Shown piece after piece: positions 22,400 to 29,729 of a stretch of DNA of 33,807 nt (its first letter is position 1; each line of letters starts with the position of its first letter). The stretch is from the NCBI GenBank assembly GCA_002307175.1, contig DBTS01000021.1:10523-44329 (forward strand), read 5' to 3'. Below the pieces are notes generated by a model. That model had not been told where the DNA came from, did no database searches, and saw only the letters and a list, made by a program, of their open reading frames with translations. Both the position numbers and the translations under genes were made by a program. Origin of the DNA: Rhodocyclaceae bacterium UBA1310 (GTDB taxonomy: Bacteria > Pseudomonadota > Gammaproteobacteria > Burkholderiales > Rhodocyclaceae).

Positions 22400-22879
22400 A
22401 TGGATGCGCTTGCGCCGCCTCCGGTTATCAATTGTTCCCGGGTAATTGCCTACGCGCATGTCTCAGGGCTCGAGTACAGGCGAGCCGGCCGCCTCTTTGT
22501 AGGTGATCAGGAGATTCTGGCTGTGCCGAACCTCGCAATTTGTGCCGATCTGCGTTCGGATGCCGGTCTCTATCTGTTCCACTGTGATGCAGACTGGTCA
22601 ACTATTGCAACCGGCGGTGGCGAAGATTCCGTTGCAGCCATGAAAGTATTGGCCGAGCGAAACTATAAAGGTGTAGCCGAACGCTGGGTGGATCTGAACG
22701 TCTCACGGGCAGAGGCACTTGCATGGTGGGACAGCCAGAGTGGGGGCGAGAAATGCTCTTTCTGTGGTCGCCGGGCGTTTGAGGTTGCGCGCTGGATTGT
22801 TGGCCCGTCTGCGATCATCTGCAACCTGTGCATTGACCAGTTTCACGACTTGAGCTGGGATAGTTTGGCTGACGCATAG
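22400..22879 (+). CDS. Protein with a C-terminal ClpX-type zinc finger
   Basis: 159 residues. The C-terminal 40 residues read KCSFCGRRAFEVARWIVGPS then AIICNLCIDQFHDL, with Cys near 119, 122, 141 and 144. This is the C4 zinc-binding domain that normally opens ClpX, where it dimerises and docks adaptors and substrates. No AAA+ domain follows. The N-terminal 110 residues (beginning MDALAPPPVINCSRVIAYAH, with LYLFHCDADWST in the middle) are of a type I do not recognise. GAGG seven bases before ATG 22400 supports this start over a TTG at 22382. Possible roles are interaction with ClpXP adaptors or simple zinc-mediated dimerisation; both are inference. Confidence 0.8.
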   Translation: MDALAPPPVINCSRVIAYAHVSGLEYRRAGRLFVGDQEILAVPNLAICADLRSDAGLYLFHCDADWSTIATGGGEDSVAAMKVLAERNYKGVAERWVDLNVSRAEALAWWDSQSGGEKCSFCGRRAFEVARWIVGPSAIICNLCIDQFHDLSWDSLADA

Positions 22880-22965
22880 TGCCGGATACTGTTGTGCCAC
22901 TTATTGCCTTGGCGTTCAGGCAAGGTGGCCGGCAGGTGGCGCAAGTCTTTACCGGCCGACCTCGT

Positions 22966-23394
22966 TTATGCCGCAACACCGATATCCGTCCGGGTGAAAT
23001 CCTCCAGCATCAAATCCCACGCATCCAATGCCGCACAGATCAGCACTGATTCTCCGCGATGGATCTTGCGGTCGGCGCCGATCACCTGGAGTGCAGCATG
23101 GCCCAGTGTACGCTGCAGGTCGGGCTCATCGATTTCGGCGAGTAGCTGGCTGAGAAGAGCTGGCTTGAGCTGAAAGTTGTCTGCCGTATCGATCAGCTGA
23201 AAGCGTTCCACGTCTTCGCAAAACTCTGCCAGTACGTTGTTGAGGAGCGCTGCATCAACCCCCAGTTCGTACAGTGCGGAGAATGTATCGGGGCTGCTCA
23301 GTTCAATCCGGGTGAGATCTCCATCGGCCAGGGCTGCCAGCACGAGAAAGCGGGCAGCAGCCTGGGGACTGTTTTTCGCATAACGACGCATCAT
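22966..23394 (-). CDS. TerB-like helical protein
   Basis: 142 residues, all-helical, no signal peptide. The pattern AARFLVLAALADGDLTRIEL near the start and ALQVIGADRKIHRGESVLICAA near 102-123 is the repeated helix-Asp-helix arrangement of TerB/DjlA-N domains, with acidic residues that can bind metal. TerB-like proteins occur in stress and membrane-associated systems, but no ter operon is present here. The first ATG (23394) has AGGAA five bases upstream. It lies 69 bp after yccA on the same strand, so it could be co-transcribed with hpf and yccA. It is convergent with the zinc-finger gene. Confidence 0.65.
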   Translation of the reverse strand: MMRRYAKNSPQAAARFLVLAALADGDLTRIELSSPDTFSALYELGVDAALLNNVLAEFCEDVERFQLIDTADNFQLKPALLSQLLAEIDEPDLQRTLGHAALQVIGADRKIHRGESVLICAALDAWDLMLEDFTRTDIGVAA

Positions 23395-23421
23395 CTGAAT
23401 TCCTTTTCCGTTATCAGTGTT

Positions 23422-23450
23422 GCCCGGGCGGCGTCGTGCGCTGCCCGGGC
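23422..23450. terminator. GC-rich hairpin between yccA and the TerB-like gene
   Basis: GCCCGGGC (23422-23429) repeats at 23443-23450, self-complementary and able to form an 8-bp stem with a 13-base loop. There is no T tract, so attenuation or RNA protection is as likely as termination. Confidence 0.4.
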
Positions 23451-23462
23451 CGTTTGTCTGCT

Positions 23463-24143
23463 TTACTCATCCCGGCTGGCGAAGCCAAGCAGCGCGAGCA
23501 GGCTGGTGAAGAGGTTGTAGATTGAAACGTACAGGCTCACTGTGGCCATGATGTAGTTGGTTTCCCCGCAGTGGAGGATGTTGCTTGTCTCGAACAGGAT
23601 CATTCCGGCCATCAGCAGCACGACAGCGGCGGATACGGCCAGTGCCAGTGCGGGTACCTCGAAGAACACAGCGCCCAGACCAGCCAGCATCGCCACGAGC
23701 ATGCCGACAAAGAGGAAACCGCCCATGAAGCTGAAATCCCGCTTTGTCACCAGCACCACGGCGGAGAGCCCGAGGAAGATCGTGGCGGTACCGCCCAGCG
23801 CCATGGCCACAATCATCTCGCCGCCCGGCAGGGCCAGGGTGCGGTTAAGCAGCGGGCCGAGGGTATAGCCCATGAAACCGGTCAGGGCGAAGGTCGAGGC
23901 CAGTCCCCAGGCCGAATTGGCCAGTCTGGATGTAAGAAAGAACAGGCCATAGAAGCCGACCAGGGTCAGGATCAGGCCCGGTGCCGGTAAGGCCAGTGCC
24001 GTGCTGATGCCGGCCACAGCCGCGCTGAAGAGCAGCGTCAGCCCCAGCAGGGCGTAGGTGTTGCGCAGTACGCGGTGTGTCGAGAGCAGGGAGGCATCCC
24101 TTGCCATGGTGCCCGTGCGGTAAGTGGCAACTCTGTTCGTCAT
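23463..24143 (-). CDS. yccA: Bax inhibitor-1 family membrane protein YccA
   Basis: 226 residues with seven hydrophobic segments. The sequence closely follows E. coli YccA: LLSTHRVLRNTYALLGLTL near the start, PGLILTLVGFYGLFFLTS, and LFETSNILHCGETNYIMAT near the end, then SLYVSIYNLFTSLLALLGFA. In E. coli it is an inner-membrane substrate and modulator of the FtsH protease. AGGAG seven bases before the ATG supports the start. It lies 30 bp after hpf on the same strand, indicating an hpf-yccA operon. Confidence 0.93.
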   Translation of the reverse strand: MTNRVATYRTGTMARDASLLSTHRVLRNTYALLGLTLLFSAAVAGISTALALPAPGLILTLVGFYGLFFLTSRLANSAWGLASTFALTGFMGYTLGPLLNRTLALPGGEMIVAMALGGTATIFLGLSAVVLVTKRDFSFMGGFLFVGMLVAMLAGLGAVFFEVPALALAVSAAVVLLMAGMILFETSNILHCGETNYIMATVSLYVSIYNLFTSLLALLGFASRDE

Positions 24144-24173
24144 GATTTGGCTCCTGTGAAAATCGGTTGTGCT

Positions 24174-24530
24174 TCAGGCTGTTTCGGCCTCTTCCATTGG
24201 ACGTGTGGTGCGTGAGGCATAACGCTGGCGTGCTTGCCGCTCCAACCTCCGCACAACCGTGCGGCCGGCTCTGGCGAGGCCGCGGTCGAGCACCTGATAC
24301 AAATCCGCGCCGGTTTCTTCCACCACTACGGCGCCCGGCTGCTGGAGGCTCACCTGTACCGTGCAGGATTTATCCTCTCCACCTTTGGGGCCATTGACGT
24401 CCGCAAGGCTGATGCTCACGCGCGCAATCCGTGCGCCGATCCGCCCCAGGGTGAAGTGCGCCCGCCGTTCGGCGTGCTCCCGCACGGTCTGGCTGGCATC
24501 GATTCCACGAAACTGAATGTCGATCTGCAT
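24174..24530 (-). CDS. hpf: Ribosome hibernation promoting factor, HPF/RaiA family
   Basis: 118 residues with the beta-alpha-beta-beta-beta-alpha pattern of HPF/YfiA. It starts MQIDIQFRGIDASQTVREHA, continues with GRIGARIARVSISLADVNG and CTVQVSLQQPGAVVVEE. The C-terminal helix is DLYQVLDRGLARAGRTVVRR. It binds the 30S decoding centre and stalls ribosomes in stationary phase. It is slightly longer than short HPF (about 95) and lacks the long-form dimerisation domain. ATG 24530 has AAGGAAG seven bases upstream and gives the conserved start; an upstream ATG in the same frame is less likely. Co-directional with yccA. Confidence 0.88.
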   Translation of the reverse strand: MQIDIQFRGIDASQTVREHAERRAHFTLGRIGARIARVSISLADVNGPKGGEDKSCTVQVSLQQPGAVVVEETGADLYQVLDRGLARAGRTVVRRLERQARQRYASRTTRPMEEAETA

Positions 24531-24598
24531 GATCTGCTTCCTTATCGAAGGCATGTCGGGAGTGACAGGCTTTACTCTAGGCGCAGAAAGTCCTCTTG

Positions 24599-24612
24599 AT
24601 AATTCGAATTAT
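24599..24612. promoter_or_regulatory. Perfect 14-bp palindrome between hpf and nhaR
   Basis: ATAATTCGAATTAT lies in the divergent region, 36 bp before the nhaR start and 69 bp before the hpf start. It is a good candidate for the autoregulatory binding site of the LysR-type protein encoded next to it. Confidence 0.5.
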
Positions 24613-24647
24613 TTGTGCGAAAACTACGTAAAAACAGGAGTATTTGA

Positions 24648-25550
24648 ATGACCAACTTCAAGCACCTGCAGTATTTCTGGATGGTGGCGAAGTCCGGCGG
24701 GCTGCGTCAGGCCAGCGAGGCGCTGCATACCTCGCAGCAGGCGCTGAGCGGGCAGATCAAGTTGCTGGAAGAGCGTCTCGGCAAGCCGCTGTTCCAGAAA
24801 CGCGGCCGCAAGCTCGAACTCACCGAGGCGGGGCGTACTGTGTTCAGTTACGCGGACGAAATATTTTCTCTGGGCGCCGAAATGGAAGAGGCGCTGCGTT
24901 CCGATAGCGCTGCCGGCCGGGCGATTGAATTCCGCGTCGGTGTGGCAGATGCGCTGCCCAAGTCGATAGCCTATCGCCTGCTGGAGCCTGCAGTGCGCCT
25001 GCCGGAGCCGGTACGCATCGTGTGCCGGGAATGGAAACTGGATAGCCTGATGGCCGAGCTTGCCACTCACAGGCTGGATCTGGTGATTGCCGACAGCCCG
25101 ATTCCCTCGGGGCTTTCCGTGAAAGCCTATAACCACAAGCTGGGCCGCTCGGGGCAGAGTTTCTTTGCCGCACCGAAACTTGCCGAGCGCTGTCAGGGGC
25201 CGTTTCCCGCCTGTCTGGATGGCATGCCCATGCTTGTCTACGGTGAGGATTCCGATGTGCGCAAGCAGCTTGATCGCTGGCTGGAAAACGAACACCTGTA
25301 CCCCGAGGTGGTAGGCGAGTTCGATGACAGTGCGCTGCTGAGTGCCTTTGGCCGCGAAGGTCGCGGCGTGTTTGCCGCGCCTACGATTCTTGAGCAGGAG
25401 ATCACCGCACAGCATGGCGTGAAGGTGCTGGGTCGAACTTCCGCGATCCGTCAGGAATACTATGCCATTTCAATCGAGCGGCGGATCACCCATCCCTGCG
25501 TGCTCGCCATCTGCGACGCAGCGCGTGGAGCGCTGTTTGCCGCTTCCTGA
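24648..25550 (+). CDS. nhaR: LysR-family transcriptional regulator NhaR
   Basis: 300 residues, like E. coli NhaR (301). The N-terminal winged helix is characteristic (FKHLQYFWMVAKSGGLRQAS, then TSQQALSGQIKLLEERLGKP, and GRKLELTEAGRTVFSYADEI). The effector part carries NhaR-type motifs: FRVGVADALPKSIAYRLLEP, LDLVIADSPI, and VVGEFDDSALLSAFG. ISIERRITHPCVLAICDAA is near the end. In E. coli, NhaR senses sodium and alkaline stress and activates nhaA and other genes. No antiporter gene is in this window, so it acts in trans or on its divergent neighbours. AGGAG eight bases before the ATG supports the start. Confidence 0.9.
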   Translation: MTNFKHLQYFWMVAKSGGLRQASEALHTSQQALSGQIKLLEERLGKPLFQKRGRKLELTEAGRTVFSYADEIFSLGAEMEEALRSDSAAGRAIEFRVGVADALPKSIAYRLLEPAVRLPEPVRIVCREWKLDSLMAELATHRLDLVIADSPIPSGLSVKAYNHKLGRSGQSFFAAPKLAERCQGPFPACLDGMPMLVYGEDSDVRKQLDRWLENEHLYPEVVGEFDDSALLSAFGREGRGVFAAPTILEQEITAQHGVKVLGRTSAIRQEYYAISIERRITHPCVLAICDAARGALFAAS

Positions 25551-25571
25551 AGTGCCGCGCACCGCGCTTGT

Positions 25572-26120
25572 TCAGGCTTGGCGGGTGATCTCCGCAATGC
25601 ACGTAGCGGCATCTTCCAGGATCTGCGGTAGTTGCCCAGGCGCCGCCTTGGTGCCTTCGGCGCGCACGCAGTCGACGCGGGTGATGCCGATGAGGCCGAA
25701 AACGGCGCGCAGATAGGGTTCCACGAAATCTTCGGTGGGGCCGCTGTGGTAGCCGCCGCAGGCGTAGGCGATGATGATGTGGCGCCCACCAGCGAGCCCC
25801 TGAGGCCCACTGGCAGTATAGCGGAAGGTTTTTTGCGGCACGGCAAGGGCCTCGATCCAGGCTTTGAGACGCCATGGCACACCCAGGTTGTACATCGGTG
25901 CGCCAATGACGATGGTATCCGCTTCAAGAAATTCATCGACATAGCTCAGGCTACGACCATCGGCTTCGGCTGCGAGTGTTTCCGGCGGGATGCCCGAGAG
26001 ATCACGGTAGGTGACAGATGCCTCGCAATTCGCAGTGAGTGAGGAGACGATGCTGGCGGTGAGCTGGCGTGAGACAGAATCCGAGCCGCGGATGCTGGAA
26101 TCAATGTGCAGAATGTGCAT
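25572..26120 (-). CDS. azoR: FMN-dependent NADH-azoreductase (AzoR family)
   Basis: 182 residues, a little shorter than E. coli AzoR (201). It has a flavodoxin-like fold with the N-terminal phosphate-binding loop (HIDSSIRGSDSVSRQLT), the signature IVIGAPMYNLGVPWRLKAWI near 71-90 and KTFRYTASGPQGL near 97-109, followed by the GGYHSGP loop near 122. These enzymes reduce azo dyes and quinones with NADH in the cytoplasm; physiologically they are quinone reductases. Convergent with nhaR (21 bp between stops). The ATG at 26120 is kept although its ribosome site is weak, because the beta-strand MHILHIDSS begins there. Confidence 0.88.
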   Translation of the reverse strand: MHILHIDSSIRGSDSVSRQLTASIVSSLTANCEASVTYRDLSGIPPETLAAEADGRSLSYVDEFLEADTIVIGAPMYNLGVPWRLKAWIEALAVPQKTFRYTASGPQGLAGGRHIIIAYACGGYHSGPTEDFVEPYLRAVFGLIGITRVDCVRAEGTKAAPGQLPQILEDAATCIAEITRQA

Positions 26121-26147
26121 GGCGTATCTTTCTATGGGAGGGGTAGG

Positions 26148-26558
26148 TCAGGCTTGTGCGTGAGCCAGTTCGCGGTCAGCGTCGTTGCCATCCAGGCTGC
26201 GCGTGGTTTCATCAATGCTGGTGATTCGGTCGTTGGCGAGACGGGTGAACATGCTGACCTCGATGCGACTGATGTGGCCATCGTGGTGATGCACTTCCGC
26301 AATATGCCGGTCGGCCAGCAGATTGCCTGTGCAGCAGGCATCCAGCACTTCAAAGCGCACTTCGCGCACGGCGTTCCGCACATGCTTCAGGTGGGCAACA
26401 AAGCCGCTGTAGTCGAGGCGTTTGCCATCCGTATGTTGGATGTAGTCCGCAGTCATGACCTGGGCGGGGTCCAACGTGCCGGCAAAGAGCTGGCTGAGCA
26501 TGTCGCGCAAGGCTTCACGCAGGGTGGATTCAGATGGGTTTTGGGTGATGGCAAGCAT
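26148..26558 (-). CDS. SnoaL/NTF2-like protein, 136 aa
   Basis: A small cone-shaped NTF2-like protein by pattern. N-terminal helices (ESTLREALRDMLSQLFA) are followed by ADYIQHTDGKRLDYSGFVAHL and the curved sheet (VREVRFEVLDACCTGNLLAD, then HIAEVHHHDGHISRIEVSMF, and DRITSIDETTRSL). SnoaL-like proteins range from polyketide cyclases to stress proteins, so no reaction can be assigned. The frame is open far upstream. ATG 26558 has GGAG at about 10 bases and starts at the expected first helix. 27 bp separate its stop from the azoR start on the same strand, so the two probably form an operon. It is divergent from an AraC-type regulator. Confidence 0.75.
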   Translation of the reverse strand: MLAITQNPSESTLREALRDMLSQLFAGTLDPAQVMTADYIQHTDGKRLDYSGFVAHLKHVRNAVREVRFEVLDACCTGNLLADRHIAEVHHHDGHISRIEVSMFTRLANDRITSIDETTRSLDGNDADRELAHAQA

Positions 26559-26660
26559 GCGGCGGTACTCCGTGTGTTTGGCTGTGATATTGACATTCTG
26601 CCCACCGGAGAGAATCATGGTTTCGATATTGAGACTATCAATACCGATTTTCGGCCATCT

Positions 26661-26708
26661 CCTTATCCTTATCCTTATCTTTATCTTCCACCTTGTCTTC
26701 CACCTTCT
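26661..26708. repeat. Hexanucleotide tandem repeat at the AraC gene start
   Basis: CCTTAT occurs three times in a row (26661-26678), then CTTTAT. A 12-bp unit then occurs twice, CTTCCACCTTGT followed by CTTCCACCTTCT (26685-26708). The tract lies in the divergent promoter region and reaches into the called start of the AraC gene. Unit length is a multiple of three, so slippage would keep the frame but change promoter spacing. Confidence 0.7.
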
Positions 26709-27448
26709 CCGCCATCGAAACCCTGCGCTCAGGTGCGCTGGAACACCCTGCCGACTGTGTGACTGCCCCGCATACGCATGCCACAGGGCAGCTCTGCTAT
26801 GTTGAGACGGGCCTGCTGTGTGTCGAGACCGGCTTGGGGCGCTGGGTGGTGCCGGCCGGGCGGCTGGGCTGGATTCCGCCAGACACGCCGCACGCGTCGC
26901 GCACCCTGTCGGCAAGCCTCGTGCAGGTGCTGCATCTGCCGCCGGAACTATGCGGGCGGCTGCCTTCCGAGCCTGTGGTGTGTTCCCCCAATGCGCTGAT
27001 CAGTGCGGTGTTTGCCCGGGTGCTGGAGCAGACGCAGGATACCGCGCTGCCAGCAGGCGATGCCTTTGCCCGGCTGGTGGCGGTGTTGCTCGACGAGGTG
27101 GAAACCTGCCGTACTGACTGGTTGCGCCTGCCCATGCCGCAAGACGCACGTCTGCGCAATCTTGCCAAACAGCTCATCGAAGATCCCGGTGATTCGCGTA
27201 GTGCCGCCGAATGGGCCGGTGCAATCGGCATGGCGACGCGGACGCTGTCCCGCCGGTTTCAGGCGGAAACACGCATGCAGTTCGTGCATTGGCGGCAGCT
27301 TGCCCGCGTCATGAAGGCGCTGGATTGGCTGGCACAGGGCAAGCCCGTGGGGTGGGTGGCGCTGTCTTGTGGGTACGACAGCGTCAGTGCTTTTATCGAC
27401 GTGTTTCGCCACTACATGGGCTATACACCGGGCAGAGCAACGCGGTAG
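26693..27448 (+). CDS. AraC-family transcriptional regulator
   Basis: 251 residues. An N-terminal cupin-like effector domain (ADCVTAPHTHATGQLCYVET and VPAGRLGWIPPDTPHASRTL near 50-72) precedes a C-terminal AraC double helix-turn-helix (RTLSRRFQAETRMQFVHWRQ near 180-200, then LSCGYDSVSAFIDVFRHYMG near 223-242). It is divergent from the SnoaL/azoR unit and likely controls it. The only near-cognate start is TTG at 26693, inside a tandem repeat and without a ribosome site. The frame is open upstream to 26633 with no ATG or GTG, so the start is uncertain. Confidence 0.82.
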   Translation: MSSTFSAIETLRSGALEHPADCVTAPHTHATGQLCYVETGLLCVETGLGRWVVPAGRLGWIPPDTPHASRTLSASLVQVLHLPPELCGRLPSEPVVCSPNALISAVFARVLEQTQDTALPAGDAFARLVAVLLDEVETCRTDWLRLPMPQDARLRNLAKQLIEDPGDSRSAAEWAGAIGMATRTLSRRFQAETRMQFVHWRQLARVMKALDWLAQGKPVGWVALSCGYDSVSAFIDVFRHYMGYTPGRATR

Positions 27449-27540
27449 AGGAGAGGCGCTGAGGGGGCTCCATTGGCAATAATCTCCTTTGCCAGCCTTT
27501 TTAGTGGGCGGCCTTCGCAACGTCGATCCTTGATCAGTTG

Positions 27541-27600
27541 GTTCGACGCTGCTCTTGCCCCGCTGACGCCTTCTTGCTACAGATCGTGAACCGCTTCTCA
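27541..27600. repeat. Interspersed repeat family A, copy 2
   Basis: TGCTCTT-CCCGCTGACGCC and TTGCTACAGATCGTGAAC are shared almost exactly with 45-95. The last bases of the repeat supply the stop codon of the gap gene (TCA at 27598-27600 on this strand), as if the element had settled at the gene end. Confidence 0.6.
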
Positions 27601-28608
27601 GAGCCCCTTGCTTTCCATGTACAGCGCAAGATCCACAAGGCGGTTCGAGAACCCCCACTCGTTGTCGTACCATGCGAGGATTTTCACGAGGCGTCCACCG
27701 ATCATCAGTGTTGATAGCCCGTCGATGATGGAGGAGCGGGCATCGCCCTGATAGTCGCTGGAGACCAGTGGCTCATCGCTGTACCCGAGGATGCCCTGTA
27801 GCGGGCCGGATTCGGCGGCACGGCGGAAGGCTGCGTTAATCTCCTCGACCGTGGTGTCGCGCTTGAGCGTAACCGACAGATCGACAATCGACACCACGGG
27901 CACCGGCACGCGAAGTGAGTATCCGGTCATGCGGCCGTCCAGCTCCGGGATCACCTTGCCGATGGCTTTTGCCGCACCGCTGGAATAGGGCACGATGGAA
28001 AGGGCTGCCGCGCGTGCGCCGCGCAGATCCTTCTCGGGCTGGTCGTGCAGGGCCTGGCTGTTGGTGTAGGCGTGCGTGGTGTTCATCATGCCGTACTCGA
28101 TGCCAAAATTCTGGTGCAACACCAGCGCGGCGGGCGCCAGCCCGTTGGTGGTGCAGCTGCCATTGCTCACCACGCGGTGCAGGGCAGGGTCGTAGCGTTC
28201 GTGATTGACGCCCATCACCACTGTGATGTCGTCATTCTTGCCCGGCGCGGAGATGATCACGCGCCTGGCGCCGCCCCGCGTGATGTGGGCTTCAGCCTTG
28301 GCCTTATCGGTGAAGAGCCCGGTGGCTTCGATGACGATCTCGGCACCCACGCTGGCCCAGGGAATTGCACCCGGATCGCGTTCTGCGAAAACGCGGATCG
28401 GTCTGCTGTCCACTACGATCTGGCCATCGCCCGCTTCTACTGTGGCGGGCAGCGCGCCTTGGATGGAATCGTGCTTGAGGAGATGGGCAAGCGTTTTGCT
28501 GTCGGTGAGGTCGTTGATCGCCACGATCTGGAAATCTTCGCGGCCGAGTGCGGCGCGTAGCACGTTGCGGCCGATGCGGCCAAATCCATTGATACCTACC
28601 TTGACCAT
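27598..28608 (-). CDS. gap: Glyceraldehyde-3-phosphate dehydrogenase, divergent
   Basis: 336 residues, normal GAPDH length. The NAD-binding Rossmann start VKVGINGFGRIGRNVLRAA has Asp33 (INDLTD), the usual mark of NAD preference. Catalytic Cys152 is in NGSCTTNGLAP and the partner His179 in TTHAYTN. The C-terminus WYDNEWGFSNRLVDLALYM is canonical. Deviations: the second cysteine of the NASCTTNCLAP motif is glycine, Ala is Gly before Ser-Cys, PTTTGAAK reads PYSSGAAK, and DLPHKDLRRA reads DQPEKDLRGA. Catalytic residues remain, so activity is likely. It may be a secondary or specialised isozyme, since no other glycolytic genes are adjacent. AAGGAG six bases before ATG 28608 fixes the start. Confidence 0.92.
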   Translation of the reverse strand: MVKVGINGFGRIGRNVLRAALGREDFQIVAINDLTDSKTLAHLLKHDSIQGALPATVEAGDGQIVVDSRPIRVFAERDPGAIPWASVGAEIVIEATGLFTDKAKAEAHITRGGARRVIISAPGKNDDITVVMGVNHERYDPALHRVVSNGSCTTNGLAPAALVLHQNFGIEYGMMNTTHAYTNSQALHDQPEKDLRGARAAALSIVPYSSGAAKAIGKVIPELDGRMTGYSLRVPVPVVSIVDLSVTLKRDTTVEEINAAFRRAAESGPLQGILGYSDEPLVSSDYQGDARSSIIDGLSTLMIGGRLVKILAWYDNEWGFSNRLVDLALYMESKGL

Positions 28609-28686
28609 TTCAGGCTCCTTTGTCGTTTGTTGTGCGACAAATTTAGCTCGGAGTCTTATTGGCGTAAATGACAATAAAAGATCAAA

Positions 28687-29667
28687 TCAGGACAAAGTAA
28701 GGCAACGGAAACGCTCGCGGTATTCGCTGGGCGTGATCTGCAGATTGCGCTCGAAGACGCGGCGCAAATTCAGGCCGTTGCCAAAGCCGGTGTGGATGGC
28801 AATCTGTTCGATACCCTGGTTGCCCTGTTCGAGAAGCTGGCGGGCCGCGCCCAGACGCATTTCCTCGACGTATCTGGCCGGCGAGGTGCGGGCTTCGCGC
28901 GTGAATACCCGGGTGAAGTTGCGGGGGCTCATGGCGACGCGCTCGGCGAGCTTCTCAACGCTGAGGTTGCCATCCAGATGTTCCAGAATCCACGCCTGCA
29001 GGTCGCGGATCGGCCCGGGATGCTGGGCCTGATTGAGCAGGTGACGGGAAAACTGTGATTGCCCGCCAGGCCGCCGCAGGAACATTACAAGCTCCTGCGC
29101 CACGTCGCGGGCCAGGGTAAAGCCGTGGTCGTCCTCGACAAGGGCCAGGGTAAGATCAAAACCCGAGCTGACGCCAGCCGATGTCCAGATCGGGCCATCC
29201 TGTACATAGATCGGCCCGCGTTCGACCTTTACCTGTGGAAACTCCGCCTGCATCGCATCGAGCATGCGCCAGTGCGTGGTGGCACGGCGCCCGTCGAGCA
29301 GACCTGTGTGGGCGAGCAGCAGGGCTCCCGCGCAGATCGAGACGACGCGTCCGGCGGTGGGGGCTGCCAGACGTACCCAGTCCGCCACGGCAGCGCTCTC
29401 TTCCGGGGTTTCGCCCCGGCCCGTGATCATGATGGTGTCGCGGGGGGCGTGGGGGTCCAGATCTGCAAGGCGCTGATCGGCCAGCAGATTGAGCCCGGAA
29501 CGCCCATGCACTACCTTGTGTGGCTGGGTGGTGGCGACGGTGACTGCGTATGGAGGTTTGTATGAATCCGCAGGCCGCATGCGATTGGCCTGCATGAGGA
29601 TGTCGGCAATGCCGACCGATTCGAACAGCATGCCGCCGTCGGGAACGATGATAAGAAAATTGTGCAT
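28687..29667 (-). CDS. GlxA-family regulator (DJ-1/PfpI domain plus AraC domain)
   Basis: 326 residues. The N-terminal DJ-1/PfpI-like domain (about 1-190) has IVPDGGMLFESVGIADIL near the start and VSICAGALLLAHTGLLDGR near 109-127, with the nucleophile-elbow Cys near 112. It may sense ligands rather than catalyse. The C-terminal AraC domain has LSVEKLAERVAMSPRNFTRV near 237-256 and GIEQIAIHTGFGNGLNLRRV near 287-306, ending in ITPSEYRERF. Such regulators control amine, choline or aldehyde catabolism. The start at 29667 follows family N-termini; an in-frame ATG at 29688 is possible, and both have weak ribosome sites. The gap gene begins 78 bp downstream on the same strand. Confidence 0.85.
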   Translation of the reverse strand: MHNFLIIVPDGGMLFESVGIADILMQANRMRPADSYKPPYAVTVATTQPHKVVHGRSGLNLLADQRLADLDPHAPRDTIMITGRGETPEESAAVADWVRLAAPTAGRVVSICAGALLLAHTGLLDGRRATTHWRMLDAMQAEFPQVKVERGPIYVQDGPIWTSAGVSSGFDLTLALVEDDHGFTLARDVAQELVMFLRRPGGQSQFSRHLLNQAQHPGPIRDLQAWILEHLDGNLSVEKLAERVAMSPRNFTRVFTREARTSPARYVEEMRLGAARQLLEQGNQGIEQIAIHTGFGNGLNLRRVFERNLQITPSEYRERFRCLTLS

Positions 29668-29729
29668 GGCCTGAATAATATAGCACATGCAAAATCCGCC
29701 GGATTTCTTATGGCGAAAGGCCAGGAGTG

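Noticed and set aside
24624..25415. 263-codon minus-strand open frame opposite nhaR
   Set aside because: nhaR is clearly coding on the plus strand; the antisense frame has no family features.
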